33,221 nucleotides of DNA from Acidobacteriaceae bacterium (lineage in GTDB: Bacteria; Acidobacteriota; Terriglobia; Terriglobales; Acidobacteriaceae). Under the pieces are notes generated by a model. That model saw only the letters and a list, made by a program, of their open reading frames with translations, made no database searches and was not told the DNA's origin. How positions within the stretch are numbered: the first letter of the stretch is position 1; every line of letters starts with the position of its first letter. Shown piece after piece: positions 22,853-31,668 of the stretch. A program made the translations under genes and the position numbers. Location: assembly GCA_003165075.1 (NCBI GenBank), contig PLSM01000055.1:330-33550 (forward strand), given 5' to 3'.

Positions 22853-25800
22853 CTATTCCAGGCTCACGCTGAAGCTATAACTTCCCGCTGCCAATTCAAA
22901 ACCGCTTTCATCCCCGCGAGTGGTCGCCTTCGCCAGCTTACTATCCGCCAGCGGCACGCCCTCCAGTTTGTAGCGCGCGGTATCTTTCCCATGCAACCCC
23001 AGCCACCCCGTCGTATTCGCTGGAATTGTTACATGCCACACCGCGTTAGTTCCCCTCACCGTCCAGTCTGAGCGAATCACGCCGTACGTCGATGGATAGC
23101 TGAACTCCACGCTGCCCAGGCGCGCATCGAAGACCGGCTGCAGCACCACGGTGTGGAAGCCCGCATCCAGCGCCGTCGCGTCCACGCCCGCCGCATAGCG
23201 ATAAATCCAATCGGCCACCGCACCGTAAGCATAGTGGTTATAGGAGTTCATGCTGGGATCGTTTTTCATCTGATCGCCATTCCACCGCTCCCACGTCGTT
23301 GTTGCGCCGTGCTCCACCAGGTACCCCCACGATGGATAAGCCGTGTTCAGCAGCAGTTTGTAGGCCAGCTTCTCATACCCGCTCTTGGTCAATTCCTCCA
23401 GCAGGTAGGGCGTCCCCAGGAAGCCCGTTGCCAGCAGTCCGTGGTTGGCCTCGATCTTGTCCGCCAGCCTTTGTGCCACGGCTCCGCGCAGATTCTCCGG
23501 TACCAGGTTCATGTGTAGCGCCAGCACGTAACCCGTCTGTGTGTCGCCCCCCTTGCTCTTGGCGTCGGGATTGTTGATTTGTCCAAACGTCGAAGGAGTG
23601 TTGTCCGCTCCGGCCACAAATCCGTCCTCATGGACAAATTTCTTTTCAAACGCCGCGCGAATCTTCTCGAACTGCCGCGCGTATTTCGCCTCGTCCTCCG
23701 TGCGCCCCGTTACATGCGCCATCTGCCGCATCAACGACACGTCGTATGCCCAGTAGGCCGTCGAGATCAGCCAGTAATCGGTCTTTCCCTCAGGCGATAG
23801 CCAGTCTCCAAAGTGACCTCCGGCCTCGTGCATCCATAGTCCATCGGGGTTGGCGGCATCGATGGCGTTCAAATACTTCTCCATCGCGTCCCAGTTTTGT
23901 TCGATCACGCTCGTGTCGCCGGTCTGCAGCCACGAGGTCCACGGAATAATCACCCCCGCATCGCTCCATCCTGCGCCCGAGCCCGAAGCACTCGTTACCG
24001 TGCCCGGCGTGAAGATGCCGTAGTACGGCGTGCCCGCCTGCGATCCGCGCAAGTCTCCTGCGTACTTCCGCGTAAACGCCGCCAGGTCCATGTTGTACGT
24101 GGCCGTGCGCCAGAACACCTGCGCATCGGCTGTCCATCCCAGCCGCTCATCGCGCTGCGGACAGTCCGTTGGCACACCCACAAAATTCGAGCGCTGGCCC
24201 CATACAATATTGCTCCACAGCTTGTTGATCATCGTGCTGCCGGTCTTCAGTTGCGCGGCAAACGGTGCGTCCGTATGGATCACCAGCGCGGTCAAAGCGT
24301 CCTTGCCCGGCGCATTTGGCAGTCCGGTCACCTCCGCATATCTGAATCCATGGAAGGTGAACTGCGGCGTGAACTCCTCCACACCCTTGCCGCTGAGGAT
24401 AAAGTGATCCGTCGCCTTGGCCGTGCGCAGGTTGTCGGTATAGAGTGTGCCGTCATCGTTCAGGATTTCCGCAAACCGAAGCCGCACATCCGTACCCGCC
24501 GGTCCCTGCACGCGCAGCCTCTCCACGCCTGCCAGGTTCTGCCCAAAGTCATACACATACACGCCCGGCTTCGGCTCGCTCACTGACACCGCCGCCACTG
24601 TCCGCTCCACGCGAATCGAGGCATAGTCCTGCGCGTCGATCTTGATTGGCTTGGGCTCCAGCGTCGTCACATTCTTCCAGCCATCCGCGGCAAACCCTGC
24701 CGTGTCCCAGCCCGATTGCTTCCACCGCGCGTCCTGGCTCTCGCCGTCGTAGATTTCCGCATGCAGAATGTAGGCCGTGTCCGCCTTCCAGTTCGCGTCC
24801 GTCGTCACCCACTCCACGCTGCCGTCCGCGTGCTCAATGCGCAACTGGGCCCGCAGCGCCGGTGGTGCCTCTCCATAGTTATTGGGCTGTTGGAACCACT
24901 CCAGCGGAGTCGAGTACCACCCCGGCGCCAGCAGCGCCGCAATCGCATTTGCTCCCTGCGTCAACTGCGTCGTCACGTCGTAGACCTGGTATTTCAACCG
25001 TTCGCGATAGTCCGTCCACCCCGGCGCCATCACGTCGTCGCTCACTCGCTTGCCGTTCAGGAACATCTCGTACGCACCCAGCGCCGTCGCGTAGAGCCGT
25101 GCCGACTTCAACGGCGCGCTCACGTCGAACGTGCGCCGCAGCGACTTCACCGAGTCTGGAATCCACGGGCGCCCCAGCGGATCGTCCTCCGAGTCCGCCG
25201 ACTGCACCCATGCCACCGCCGTCTTGAAATCCATGTCGTTGAAGCCCTTGTCGATCCAGCCATTCGCGGGATGAATCGCCGTAAGCCAGTCCGTTCCGCT
25301 GGCAAATGTTGCCGTGGTTCCGTCTTTGTATTCCACATACAGCGTTGCATTCAGCGGCGGAGCATCGCGCATGGCCATTCCGTTGGGATTGACCATGTAG
25401 TGCACATCTTCAATAGCGATCAGGTTGTCGCCTTCGGTCAGACTCCCCGTCACGTCCGCCTTTACATACTTCTTCCAAGGCATCTGCTTCCACGCCGGCA
25501 GCGGGTCTGCCTTCAACACCTGCGTCCCATTCACCCACGCTGAAACGGTGTCCTCCGCGGCCGCATACAGCGTCGCACTGCGCACCGGCTTTTCCAGCGT
25601 CGCTGTCGCGCGGTAGGCATAGTGCTGCTCGTCCTTCTTCTCTGCGTCCAGAGCTTTTGCGTCCGGGTTCGCTATCCAGATCGCCCCCGCCTTCCGCACC
25701 GCGGCTTCCTCGGGCGTCTCGTAGCCGATCCATTGTGCGCGCCACGCATCTTGCGCCAGCAGCCCCGTCTCCCACCAGTTCACCTCGCTGTCGGCATACG

Positions 25801-26167
25801 CCTTGCCCGCCGCGCCCCACACCTTCACCCGCCAGAAGTAGCGCATACTCGCCACAACCGCAGGCCCCGCATAGCGCACGTTCACTGCCTGTCCGCTCTC
25901 CACCCGCCCGCTGTCCCACACGTCGGCCTTGCCTTGCCGCAGCAGCTCCGCACTCGACGCCACCTGCACTTGGTAGGCTGTCTGCCGCGCCCCGCGCGCC
26001 GTGTCCTGCACCTGCCATGAGAACAGAGGCGCCTGGTCGTCAATACCTAGCGGGGTCTTCAAATTGTCCACGCGCAATTCCACTGGCCCCACGGCCAACC
26101 CGGCAGGCGCCGCCATCAACGGCAGTACCGCCGCGCCCCACAACAGTCCGCACGCGATCAAGCGCAT
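22853..26167 (-). CDS. Alpha-L-rhamnosidase, glycoside hydrolase family 78
   Basis: A 1104-residue secreted enzyme from ATG 26167 (AAGGAG upstream, signal peptide 1-19, ending MAAPAG). GH78 domain order is visible: an N-terminal Ig-like domain with LRVDNLKTPLGIDDQAPLFS, an inserted sugar-binding domain, then the bacterial rhamnosidase N-domain (SARLYATALGAYEMFLNGKR, VMAPGWTDYRERLKYQVYD). The (alpha/alpha)6 barrel contains GVPTDCPQRDERLGWTADAQ, with E674 the likely general acid. A second Glu, E960, lies in VEHGATTTWERWNG. It cleaves terminal alpha-L-rhamnose from glycosides such as rhamnogalacturonan side groups, flavonoid rutinosides or saponins. It is the middle gene of GH106-GH78-rhaT. Confidence 0.93.
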   Translation of the reverse strand: MRLIACGLLWGAAVLPLMAAPAGLAVGPVELRVDNLKTPLGIDDQAPLFSWQVQDTARGARQTAYQVQVASSAELLRQGKADVWDSGRVESGQAVNVRYAGPAVVASMRYFWRVKVWGAAGKAYADSEVNWWETGLLAQDAWRAQWIGYETPEEAAVRKAGAIWIANPDAKALDAEKKDEQHYAYRATATLEKPVRSATLYAAAEDTVSAWVNGTQVLKADPLPAWKQMPWKKYVKADVTGSLTEGDNLIAIEDVHYMVNPNGMAMRDAPPLNATLYVEYKDGTTATFASGTDWLTAIHPANGWIDKGFNDMDFKTAVAWVQSADSEDDPLGRPWIPDSVKSLRRTFDVSAPLKSARLYATALGAYEMFLNGKRVSDDVMAPGWTDYRERLKYQVYDVTTQLTQGANAIAALLAPGWYSTPLEWFQQPNNYGEAPPALRAQLRIEHADGSVEWVTTDANWKADTAYILHAEIYDGESQDARWKQSGWDTAGFAADGWKNVTTLEPKPIKIDAQDYASIRVERTVAAVSVSEPKPGVYVYDFGQNLAGVERLRVQGPAGTDVRLRFAEILNDDGTLYTDNLRTAKATDHFILSGKGVEEFTPQFTFHGFRYAEVTGLPNAPGKDALTALVIHTDAPFAAQLKTGSTMINKLWSNIVWGQRSNFVGVPTDCPQRDERLGWTADAQVFWRTATYNMDLAAFTRKYAGDLRGSQAGTPYYGIFTPGTVTSASGSGAGWSDAGVIIPWTSWLQTGDTSVIEQNWDAMEKYLNAIDAANPDGLWMHEAGGHFGDWLSPEGKTDYWLISTAYWAYDVSLMRQMAHVTGRTEDEAKYARQFEKIRAAFEKKFVHEDGFVAGADNTPSTFGQINNPDAKSKGGDTQTGYVLALHMNLVPENLRGAVAQRLADKIEANHGLLATGFLGTPYLLEELTKSGYEKLAYKLLLNTAYPSWGYLVEHGATTTWERWNGDQMKNDPSMNSYNHYAYGAVADWIYRYAAGVDATALDAGFHTVVLQPVFDARLGSVEFSYPSTYGVIRSDWTVRGTNAVWHVTIPANTTGWLGLHGKDTARYKLEGVPLADSKLAKATTRGDESGFELAAGSYSFSVSLE

Positions 26168-26311
26168 ATCTTTCTGTTCTCCTTCAGTGCATCTTGAATG
26201 AAACTTGGCCCATAGTCCGATCCGCAAAAATCTCGTGATCGGCACATCCCTTAGACAGCGCGGCAGGGTAGCATTCGCCTCGGCCAACGCTACCCCGCAC
26301 GCTGCAAATAA

Positions 26312-26332
26312 GTCTACAAAGTTCGTGTAGAC
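26312..26332. promoter_or_regulatory. Inverted repeat between GH106 and GH78
   Basis: GTCTAC (26312-26317) and GTAGAC (26327-26332) are inverted arms around nine bases, eight bases beyond the GH106 stop and about 145 bases before GH78. It may be a weak attenuator hairpin or an operator for a separate GH78 promoter. It lacks a U-tract. Confidence 0.3.
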
Positions 26333-26339
26333 ACTGGCG

Positions 26340-29300
26340 TCACTTACTTTGTGAACCAGCCTCGCTCCGCCAGACCTTCACCGGCCCCAGCAGTCCCGAC
26401 TCAATCAGAGGCGAATCCGCCTTGAACGGTTTGAAGTCAGTCCACGTGTATGTCTTTGTCACTCCCGGTTGCAAATCCCCAATCATCCGATTCGGCCACA
26501 AATTGGTGACCTTCACGCTGATCTCGTTCGCGCCCGGTTTCAGCGCTCCTGTCACATCCACAACAAATGGCGGCTTCCACTGGATTCCGCCTACCGGCTT
26601 GCCGTTCACTTCAACCTCGGCAATCTCCTTTACCGTGCCCAGGTCCAGCATCATGCGCGCGCCGGGCTTGAACCACTCCTTCGACGCATCGATCTGCTTG
26701 TGATAGGTCGCCGTCCCGGAGAAATACTTCACGCCCGTGTCGCTGTTTTCGGTCCACGAAGCCAGGGTCGGGAACTCCGCTTCCGCCGGCGCGCCCAGAT
26801 CGGCTGGGAAGGTCACCTTCCACGCTCCGTCCACACCCGCCAGCTCTGTCTTCGCTCTTGCCGGAACCGTCTTTGATCCTGCCCCGGCCCCTTCGAAGAC
26901 CACAAACACCGAGCCCTGCGCATCGAAGTGCAGCGGCACCACCGTCTGCCCATGTTCCGTGGTGTAGCTCACCGGCTCGGTTGTCCCGCTCTCCGGATGC
27001 CACAACCTCGGCGTCTTTCCCGTCACCCTGAAGCTTGCCTTCACGTCAAAGCTGTGATGCTTTGTGGTAGCGGCAAAGTAAATCTCCCGCTCCGCGTCGT
27101 GACGATGAATAAAGAGCAAATCCTCGTCGGAGTCGCCCACGGGCAATGGATAAGTAGTGTCCGGGCCCACATTCTCCGGATCGCTCCATGTAAAGTCCGG
27201 TAACGTGCCCTCGGTAGCCAGCACTTCTTCAATCGTCTTTCCTGCGTAGACCTTGCCCTTTCCAAAAGCGTGTCCGCTCGCGGCAGCGTCTCCCTGGCCC
27301 CATAGATCGTCAGCCAGCTTGCTCACTTCCGCTTGGCCGTCTTTGCCGTCGCCGAGGCTGGGCGAACCCTCAGGCTTCGGTCCCAGCAACACCGCGCCTT
27401 GTTGCACCAGCGCATGAATGCGGCGCAGCAGCGGCACGGAAATCAGTTTCTGGTCGTTGGGCAGAACCAGCAGGCGATAGCTGATCCCGCTGGCCAGGCT
27501 CAAATGACCCGGCGTGGCCGTCGTACCATGCAGCAGCACATCCGCATTCACATAGTCGAAGTCGTGGTGTACAGGTTGAGCCGGATCGATCTTTTTCCAG
27601 AATGGAACCGTGGACGGCGCGTCTTCTCCGTAGAAATACGCCACGTCGCTCACCGGCTTCCCCTGCTGCAGCAAATAGGAGCAGCGCGCCAGGTACGTGT
27701 TCCACGCAATTGCCTGCTCTGCCCATGTAATGTTGCGGCTGTAGTGCTGGCCAAAATAGCCCAGCGTCATACCCGGCTTATGCGCATTGTCCACAAACGG
27801 CTGCTGGTCGCTGGTATGAAAAATGATGCGGTTGATGCCCCGCGCAAAGGTCTCGTCAGCCAGCGACTTTAAATAGAAAGGCGTTTGGCCCCATGCCACC
27901 AGGTTTGGCCGCGTGGTAAAGGACTCCGTTGCCGAGATCGGCTTGCCATAGATGTGCGCCGCCGAAGATGCCTCGCGTGTATCGGCCTCGTAAGCCGGCA
28001 TTCCCTTCTGCCCCGGCAGCGGCGGCCAGAACTCACCCATCGGGACAGTCACATTGGCCTTGTTCAGCAGTCCGTCGCCAGTCGTCGGCATCCCGATTCC
28101 CATGGCTTCTGCATACAAGCCCACGCCGAACTTCTCAAAGTATTTTCTCGCCACGCCGTAATGGTTTTCCGCCAGCATGTCAGCCTGGGTGCGACGAATA
28201 TCCCACAAAAACGCCTCCGACTCCGCCCGGCTGCCCACAATTCTTCCCGTCAGCACCGGCAGATACTTGGCCATGGCGTACCCTCGACGATGCTGGAACT
28301 CCTGCATCATCTCCTCGGTCCAGTTCTCCTGCCCCGCCTCCCAGCTATCCATCAGGAAATACCGGAAGCTCTTGCCGAAGTACGGCCCGGCGGTCTCGGA
28401 GATCATCTTCACATACTCCTCCACGTACGCCTGCACATCCTTCTTGCTCAGCTTGTCTACTTCCAGGCCTGTGGCTGCGGGCGTAGCCGGGTGATTCACC
28501 TCGCCCGTCAACCCGTATCCCAGCCGCATCACGATCCATTTGCCAGCCGGAGCGTCCCAGTCCAGCGTCCCATCCGGCCGCATCTTCCCTGTCAGATCAA
28601 TCACCTTCGCCGGATCGATTGCCTCTCCCGGCTGTACCTCGGCACCCGCCGCATCGCTGTTCGGCGTGTAAATGCCGAAGCTCGCCTTATCTTCCCAGCG
28701 CTGCACCCGCGGGCTGGCCAGGAACTCCACCTCTGTCAGCCGCACCATCGGATTCGCGTTCGCTCCTGCCGGCACCGGCATGCCCGGAATTGGGGCCGGC
28801 GCTTTGAAAAATAGCCGATAATAGCGCGCCTTCACCGGCGCCACAGAATAAGTCCGCACCGCAAAGTTCACTGAGCCTGGCCCGCGTGCGCCGGGCATCT
28901 CCACCAGGGTCCGCCATTGCTCGCCATCGTCGCTGGCCTCAATCCTGCCCGTCGGAATCGGCGGTCCGCCAAACTGCACTCCCGACGCTCCTCCAAATAC
29001 GATTGCCTGCACCGGCTGCGGCTGCGCGTACGCAAACTCCACCCACGCCGTCCGGTCTTCATTTGAGTAAGGAATCGCCACTGCCTTGGCAAACGATCCA
29101 TCCTGCAACACTGCTCCGTCGATCTCGCCGCAGCTGCAAGTGATCTCCGGCTTCTGCGCGCTGCTCACCGCTTCCTCTTCCGGAGCCGGAAACGCCACCA
29201 CGGCCGCATCCTCATACAGCGGCGGTGTCGGCGGTTGCTTGGCGATGGGCGGCTGCGGCTTCGCGCCTACCAGGGTCAAATCCGGGTGCTGCTCCCGCGG

Positions 29301-29906
29301 AGGCGCAGGCGCCAGGTCCTGAAACTTCCCCACGGTGGCCGGAGGCTTGTTCAATGTCCCGTTAAAGTGTTCCGGCCCTTGCACTGTTGTCTCGCTCCAC
29401 ACATACTTCTTCATTCCCTGTTCCGGCTTCACCCAGGGACCGGCCGTCTCACTCCAGCCGCCCGACGCGGCCATCGCCATCTCCAGATGCAAGCGGTCCG
29501 CCTCAGCCGCGGCATGCCGCCAGGCCGACTTCCACTCCGGCGACATCCAAATCACCGGCTTGTCCACAAACAGCGGCGCTCCCATATCGCCGTCGAACAT
29601 CTGCATCCCGCCGATGCCCACCCGGTGCATCCATTCAAGATCCGCCGTGATGCCCGGCTCGGTCACGTTGCCGCTCATCCAGTGCCACCAGACGCGTGGC
29701 TTGGCGCTGTCGGGCGGCTGCTTGAACGCCTGCTCCAGGCTGTTCGCCGCTGCCGCACCGCCGGCCGTCGAAGTAGCCTCCACAGTCGTCTTTGCCGCTT
29801 CTTTTCCGCTAGCCACAGCCGCCGCCTGCCCCGCCAGCATCATCGGAATCCCTGCTACTAAAATCATCCCCAGAATCCCGCCCCGAATCGCGCTTTCGGT
29901 CCTCAT
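26340..29906 (-). CDS. Glycoside hydrolase family 106 alpha-L-rhamnosidase
   Basis: An 1188-residue secreted enzyme from ATG 29906 (GGAGGG five bases upstream). The signal peptide is at about 1-30. The family opening is clear at residues 70-110: PRVWWHWMSGNVTEPGITAD, then LEWMHRVGIGGMQMFDGDMG. The catalytic barrel continues through FLMDSWEAGQENWTEEMMQE and FARGINRIIFHTSDQQPF. A C-terminal beta-sandwich lies near 1080-1150 (EIAEVEVNGKPVGGIQWKPP, NEISVKVTNLWPNRMIGDLQ). Characterised members remove alpha-L-rhamnose from pectin rhamnogalacturonans, sometimes at sterically hindered linkages. With GH78 and rhaT downstream it forms a rhamnose-harvesting cluster and is likely its first gene. Confidence 0.92.
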   Translation of the reverse strand: MRTESAIRGGILGMILVAGIPMMLAGQAAAVASGKEAAKTTVEATSTAGGAAAANSLEQAFKQPPDSAKPRVWWHWMSGNVTEPGITADLEWMHRVGIGGMQMFDGDMGAPLFVDKPVIWMSPEWKSAWRHAAAEADRLHLEMAMAASGGWSETAGPWVKPEQGMKKYVWSETTVQGPEHFNGTLNKPPATVGKFQDLAPAPPREQHPDLTLVGAKPQPPIAKQPPTPPLYEDAAVVAFPAPEEEAVSSAQKPEITCSCGEIDGAVLQDGSFAKAVAIPYSNEDRTAWVEFAYAQPQPVQAIVFGGASGVQFGGPPIPTGRIEASDDGEQWRTLVEMPGARGPGSVNFAVRTYSVAPVKARYYRLFFKAPAPIPGMPVPAGANANPMVRLTEVEFLASPRVQRWEDKASFGIYTPNSDAAGAEVQPGEAIDPAKVIDLTGKMRPDGTLDWDAPAGKWIVMRLGYGLTGEVNHPATPAATGLEVDKLSKKDVQAYVEEYVKMISETAGPYFGKSFRYFLMDSWEAGQENWTEEMMQEFQHRRGYAMAKYLPVLTGRIVGSRAESEAFLWDIRRTQADMLAENHYGVARKYFEKFGVGLYAEAMGIGMPTTGDGLLNKANVTVPMGEFWPPLPGQKGMPAYEADTREASSAAHIYGKPISATESFTTRPNLVAWGQTPFYLKSLADETFARGINRIIFHTSDQQPFVDNAHKPGMTLGYFGQHYSRNITWAEQAIAWNTYLARCSYLLQQGKPVSDVAYFYGEDAPSTVPFWKKIDPAQPVHHDFDYVNADVLLHGTTATPGHLSLASGISYRLLVLPNDQKLISVPLLRRIHALVQQGAVLLGPKPEGSPSLGDGKDGQAEVSKLADDLWGQGDAAASGHAFGKGKVYAGKTIEEVLATEGTLPDFTWSDPENVGPDTTYPLPVGDSDEDLLFIHRHDAEREIYFAATTKHHSFDVKASFRVTGKTPRLWHPESGTTEPVSYTTEHGQTVVPLHFDAQGSVFVVFEGAGAGSKTVPARAKTELAGVDGAWKVTFPADLGAPAEAEFPTLASWTENSDTGVKYFSGTATYHKQIDASKEWFKPGARMMLDLGTVKEIAEVEVNGKPVGGIQWKPPFVVDVTGALKPGANEISVKVTNLWPNRMIGDLQPGVTKTYTWTDFKPFKADSPLIESGLLGPVKVWRSEAGSQSK

Positions 29907-29938
29907 CGCAGCCCTCCACCAACCCTGAAAAGAGTCGT

Positions 29939-29974
29939 GAAATTCCCTTGGATTTCCTCAAATGAAATAATTTC
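29939..29974 (-). promoter_or_regulatory. GAAAT inverted-repeat cluster upstream of the GH106 gene
   Basis: Two dyads built from the same half-site lie 33-68 bases upstream of the GH106 start: GAAAT-N8-ATTTC (29939-29956) and GAAAT-A-ATTTC (29964-29974). Reuse of one half-site in two dyads suggests a regulator binding region controlling the rhamnose cluster. Promoter boxes for the minus strand were not resolved. No candidate regulator gene is adjacent. Confidence 0.4.
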
Positions 29975-30008
29975 CAGACGGAAGAACCTTAAGCACCTAC
30001 CCATGCCC

Positions 30009-30037
30009 TTGTCAAAGGCCACAACCCCGCGTCTTAT
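30009..30037 (+). promoter_or_regulatory. Likely sigma-70 promoter of rdgB
   Basis: TTGTCA (30009-30014) and TCTTAT (30032-30037) are separated by 17 bases. The start codon is 44 bases beyond the -10 box. The -35 box matches 5 of 6 consensus bases and the -10 box 4 of 6. Confidence 0.45.
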
Positions 30038-30081
30038 CCGTTCCAGAGGCCGCTTCGGTCTCCAGCCGGTAAACTCTCCCC

Positions 30082-30705
30082 ATGGCCTTCCGCCTCTTTA
30101 TTGCCACCACCAGTCAGGGCAAGTTGCGTGACTTCCGCACCGCCGCGGCTGCATCCTCGCTGAGCATCGAACCGCTCCCAAAACTCTCCAAGATTCCCGC
30201 CCCCGACGAAAACGGTGCCACCTTCGCCGCCAATGCCACTCTCAAGGCCGTCTATTATTCCCGCTTCGCCTCCGGCGAGTTGGTCCTGGCCGACGACTCC
30301 GGCCTCGAGGTCGACGCGCTCTCCGGCGCCCCCGGCGTGCGCTCTGCCCGCTTTGCCGCCGACGCCGGCCTGGTTGACTCTCCCGACGCCAACGACAACA
30401 CCGACGTCTGGAACAATATGGTACTGCTGCAGCGGCTGGCCGCTGTGCCCGCAGCCCGGCGCACCGCGCGCTACCGCTGCGTGCTGGTAACCGCGCGCGA
30501 CGGCCAGCCTGTGCACACCGCCGAAGGCGCGGTCGAAGGTCTCATTCTCGACGGCCCCCGTGGCACTGGAGGCTTCGGTTACGATCCCCTCTTCTTCCTG
30601 CCCGAACTCGACCGCACCATGGCCGAACTCGACCTTGAAACCAAATACTCGCTCAGCCATCGCGGACGCGCCTTTGCGGCCCTTCTGCACATGCTAAAAC
30701 CCTGA
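30082..30705 (+). CDS. rdgB: Non-canonical purine NTP pyrophosphatase (RdgB/HAM1 family)
   Basis: A 207-residue cytoplasmic enzyme that hydrolyses dITP, ITP and XTP to monophosphates, keeping deaminated purines out of DNA and RNA. Family motifs are present: the N-terminal IATTSQGKLRDF, ENGATFAANATLKA, the metal-site segment LADDSGLEVDALSGAPGVRS, GPRGTGGFGYDPLFFLPE and the C-terminal SHRGRAFAALL. Length is normal. There is no strong Shine-Dalgarno site. It is divergent from the GH106 gene and precedes the succinate dehydrogenase operon, which has its own promoter. Confidence 0.93.
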   Translation: MAFRLFIATTSQGKLRDFRTAAAASSLSIEPLPKLSKIPAPDENGATFAANATLKAVYYSRFASGELVLADDSGLEVDALSGAPGVRSARFAADAGLVDSPDANDNTDVWNNMVLLQRLAAVPAARRTARYRCVLVTARDGQPVHTAEGAVEGLILDGPRGTGGFGYDPLFFLPELDRTMAELDLETKYSLSHRGRAFAALLHMLKP

Positions 30706-30751
30706 TGGTTCAACGAATATTGACCTCGTCGCAAATCTGCCCCCCGCGCCC

Positions 30752-30781
30752 TTGACGGTCCTCATTGCGGAATCGAATAAT
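30752..30781 (+). promoter_or_regulatory. Likely sigma-70 promoter of the sdh operon
   Basis: TTGACG (30752-30757) and AATAAT (30776-30781) are separated by 18 bases, about 80 bases upstream of the sdhC start. Both boxes match consensus at five of six positions. Confidence 0.5.
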
Positions 30782-30861
30782 GCACTTGGAACCAGACGCA
30801 ATTTTCTCTCCACCTCACGAGAAACGCCTCGATCCACAGCTTTTGAGGAGCCAAGACCCGC

Positions 30862-31620
30862 ATGGCAACTGCCCAACATCCTTCCGCGCCCACGCTGCGC
30901 CCGGGCGTGCAGCCGCTGCGCGCTGGCCAGGGATATACTTTCCTCCTGCGCAAGCTGCACTCGCTGCTGGGCATCGTCCCCATCGGCGCCTTCCTTTTAG
31001 AGCACTTGCTGTCCAACTTCGAGGCGCTCAAAGGCCCCGCTGCCTACGGAGCCCAGGTTAAATTCCTCAACAGCCTGCCCCTCGTGCGCGTGCTGGAGTG
31101 GACTTTCATCTTCCTGCCCATCCTTTATCACGGCCTCTATGGCGTCTATATCTGGCTGCGCGGCAAGTCCAACATTGTGTACTACCCCTGGGCCGGCAAT
31201 TGGATGTACACCGCCCAGCGCTACACCGGCCTCATCGCCATCCTTTACATCGGACAGCACGTTCTCCGCCAGCGCTTCATGGGCATCAGCCTGCCTGAGA
31301 ATCCCGGCGCCGCCTTCGCCAAGGTGCAGCACGAGCTGGCTAATCCCTGGATGCTCGCCGTCTACATCATCGCCATGATCGCCATCTGCTGGCATTTCTC
31401 TTACGGCATCTGGCTCTTCGCCGCCAAGTGGGGCATCACTCCCGGCGAAACCGCCCGCAAGCGCTTCGGCTACGCGTGCGCCGTCTTCGGCATCCTGATC
31501 GCCGTCATGGGCATGGCCAGCATCTGGGCCTTCGTCGGCCCCAACTACAAAAACACGCCTGACATTGTGCCTCTCTCCCTGACGCTACCAACGACACACC
31601 AACCCGGGCTATCCGTCTGA
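30862..31620 (+). CDS. sdhC: Succinate dehydrogenase cytochrome b558 subunit
   Basis: A 252-residue membrane anchor with five helices, of the di-heme type found in Bacillus subtilis. The four expected heme-ligand histidines align with the B. subtilis set: H48 (GAFLLEHLLSN), H90 (FLPILYHGLYGVY), H133 (YIGQHVLRQRF) and H178 (ICWHFSYGIWLF). The KLHSLLGIVPIG segment before H48 is also shared. It anchors the catalytic subunits and passes electrons from succinate to quinone. GAGGAG lies 11 bases before the ATG at 30862. sdhA follows 48 bases downstream; sdhB is expected beyond the window. Confidence 0.92.
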   Translation: MATAQHPSAPTLRPGVQPLRAGQGYTFLLRKLHSLLGIVPIGAFLLEHLLSNFEALKGPAAYGAQVKFLNSLPLVRVLEWTFIFLPILYHGLYGVYIWLRGKSNIVYYPWAGNWMYTAQRYTGLIAILYIGQHVLRQRFMGISLPENPGAAFAKVQHELANPWMLAVYIIAMIAICWHFSYGIWLFAAKWGITPGETARKRFGYACAVFGILIAVMGMASIWAFVGPNYKNTPDIVPLSLTLPTTHQPGLSV

Positions 31621-31668
31621 ACGCTTCGGCAGCGGCCCACTGTTCACTGTTCACTGCAAAGGAAGACC

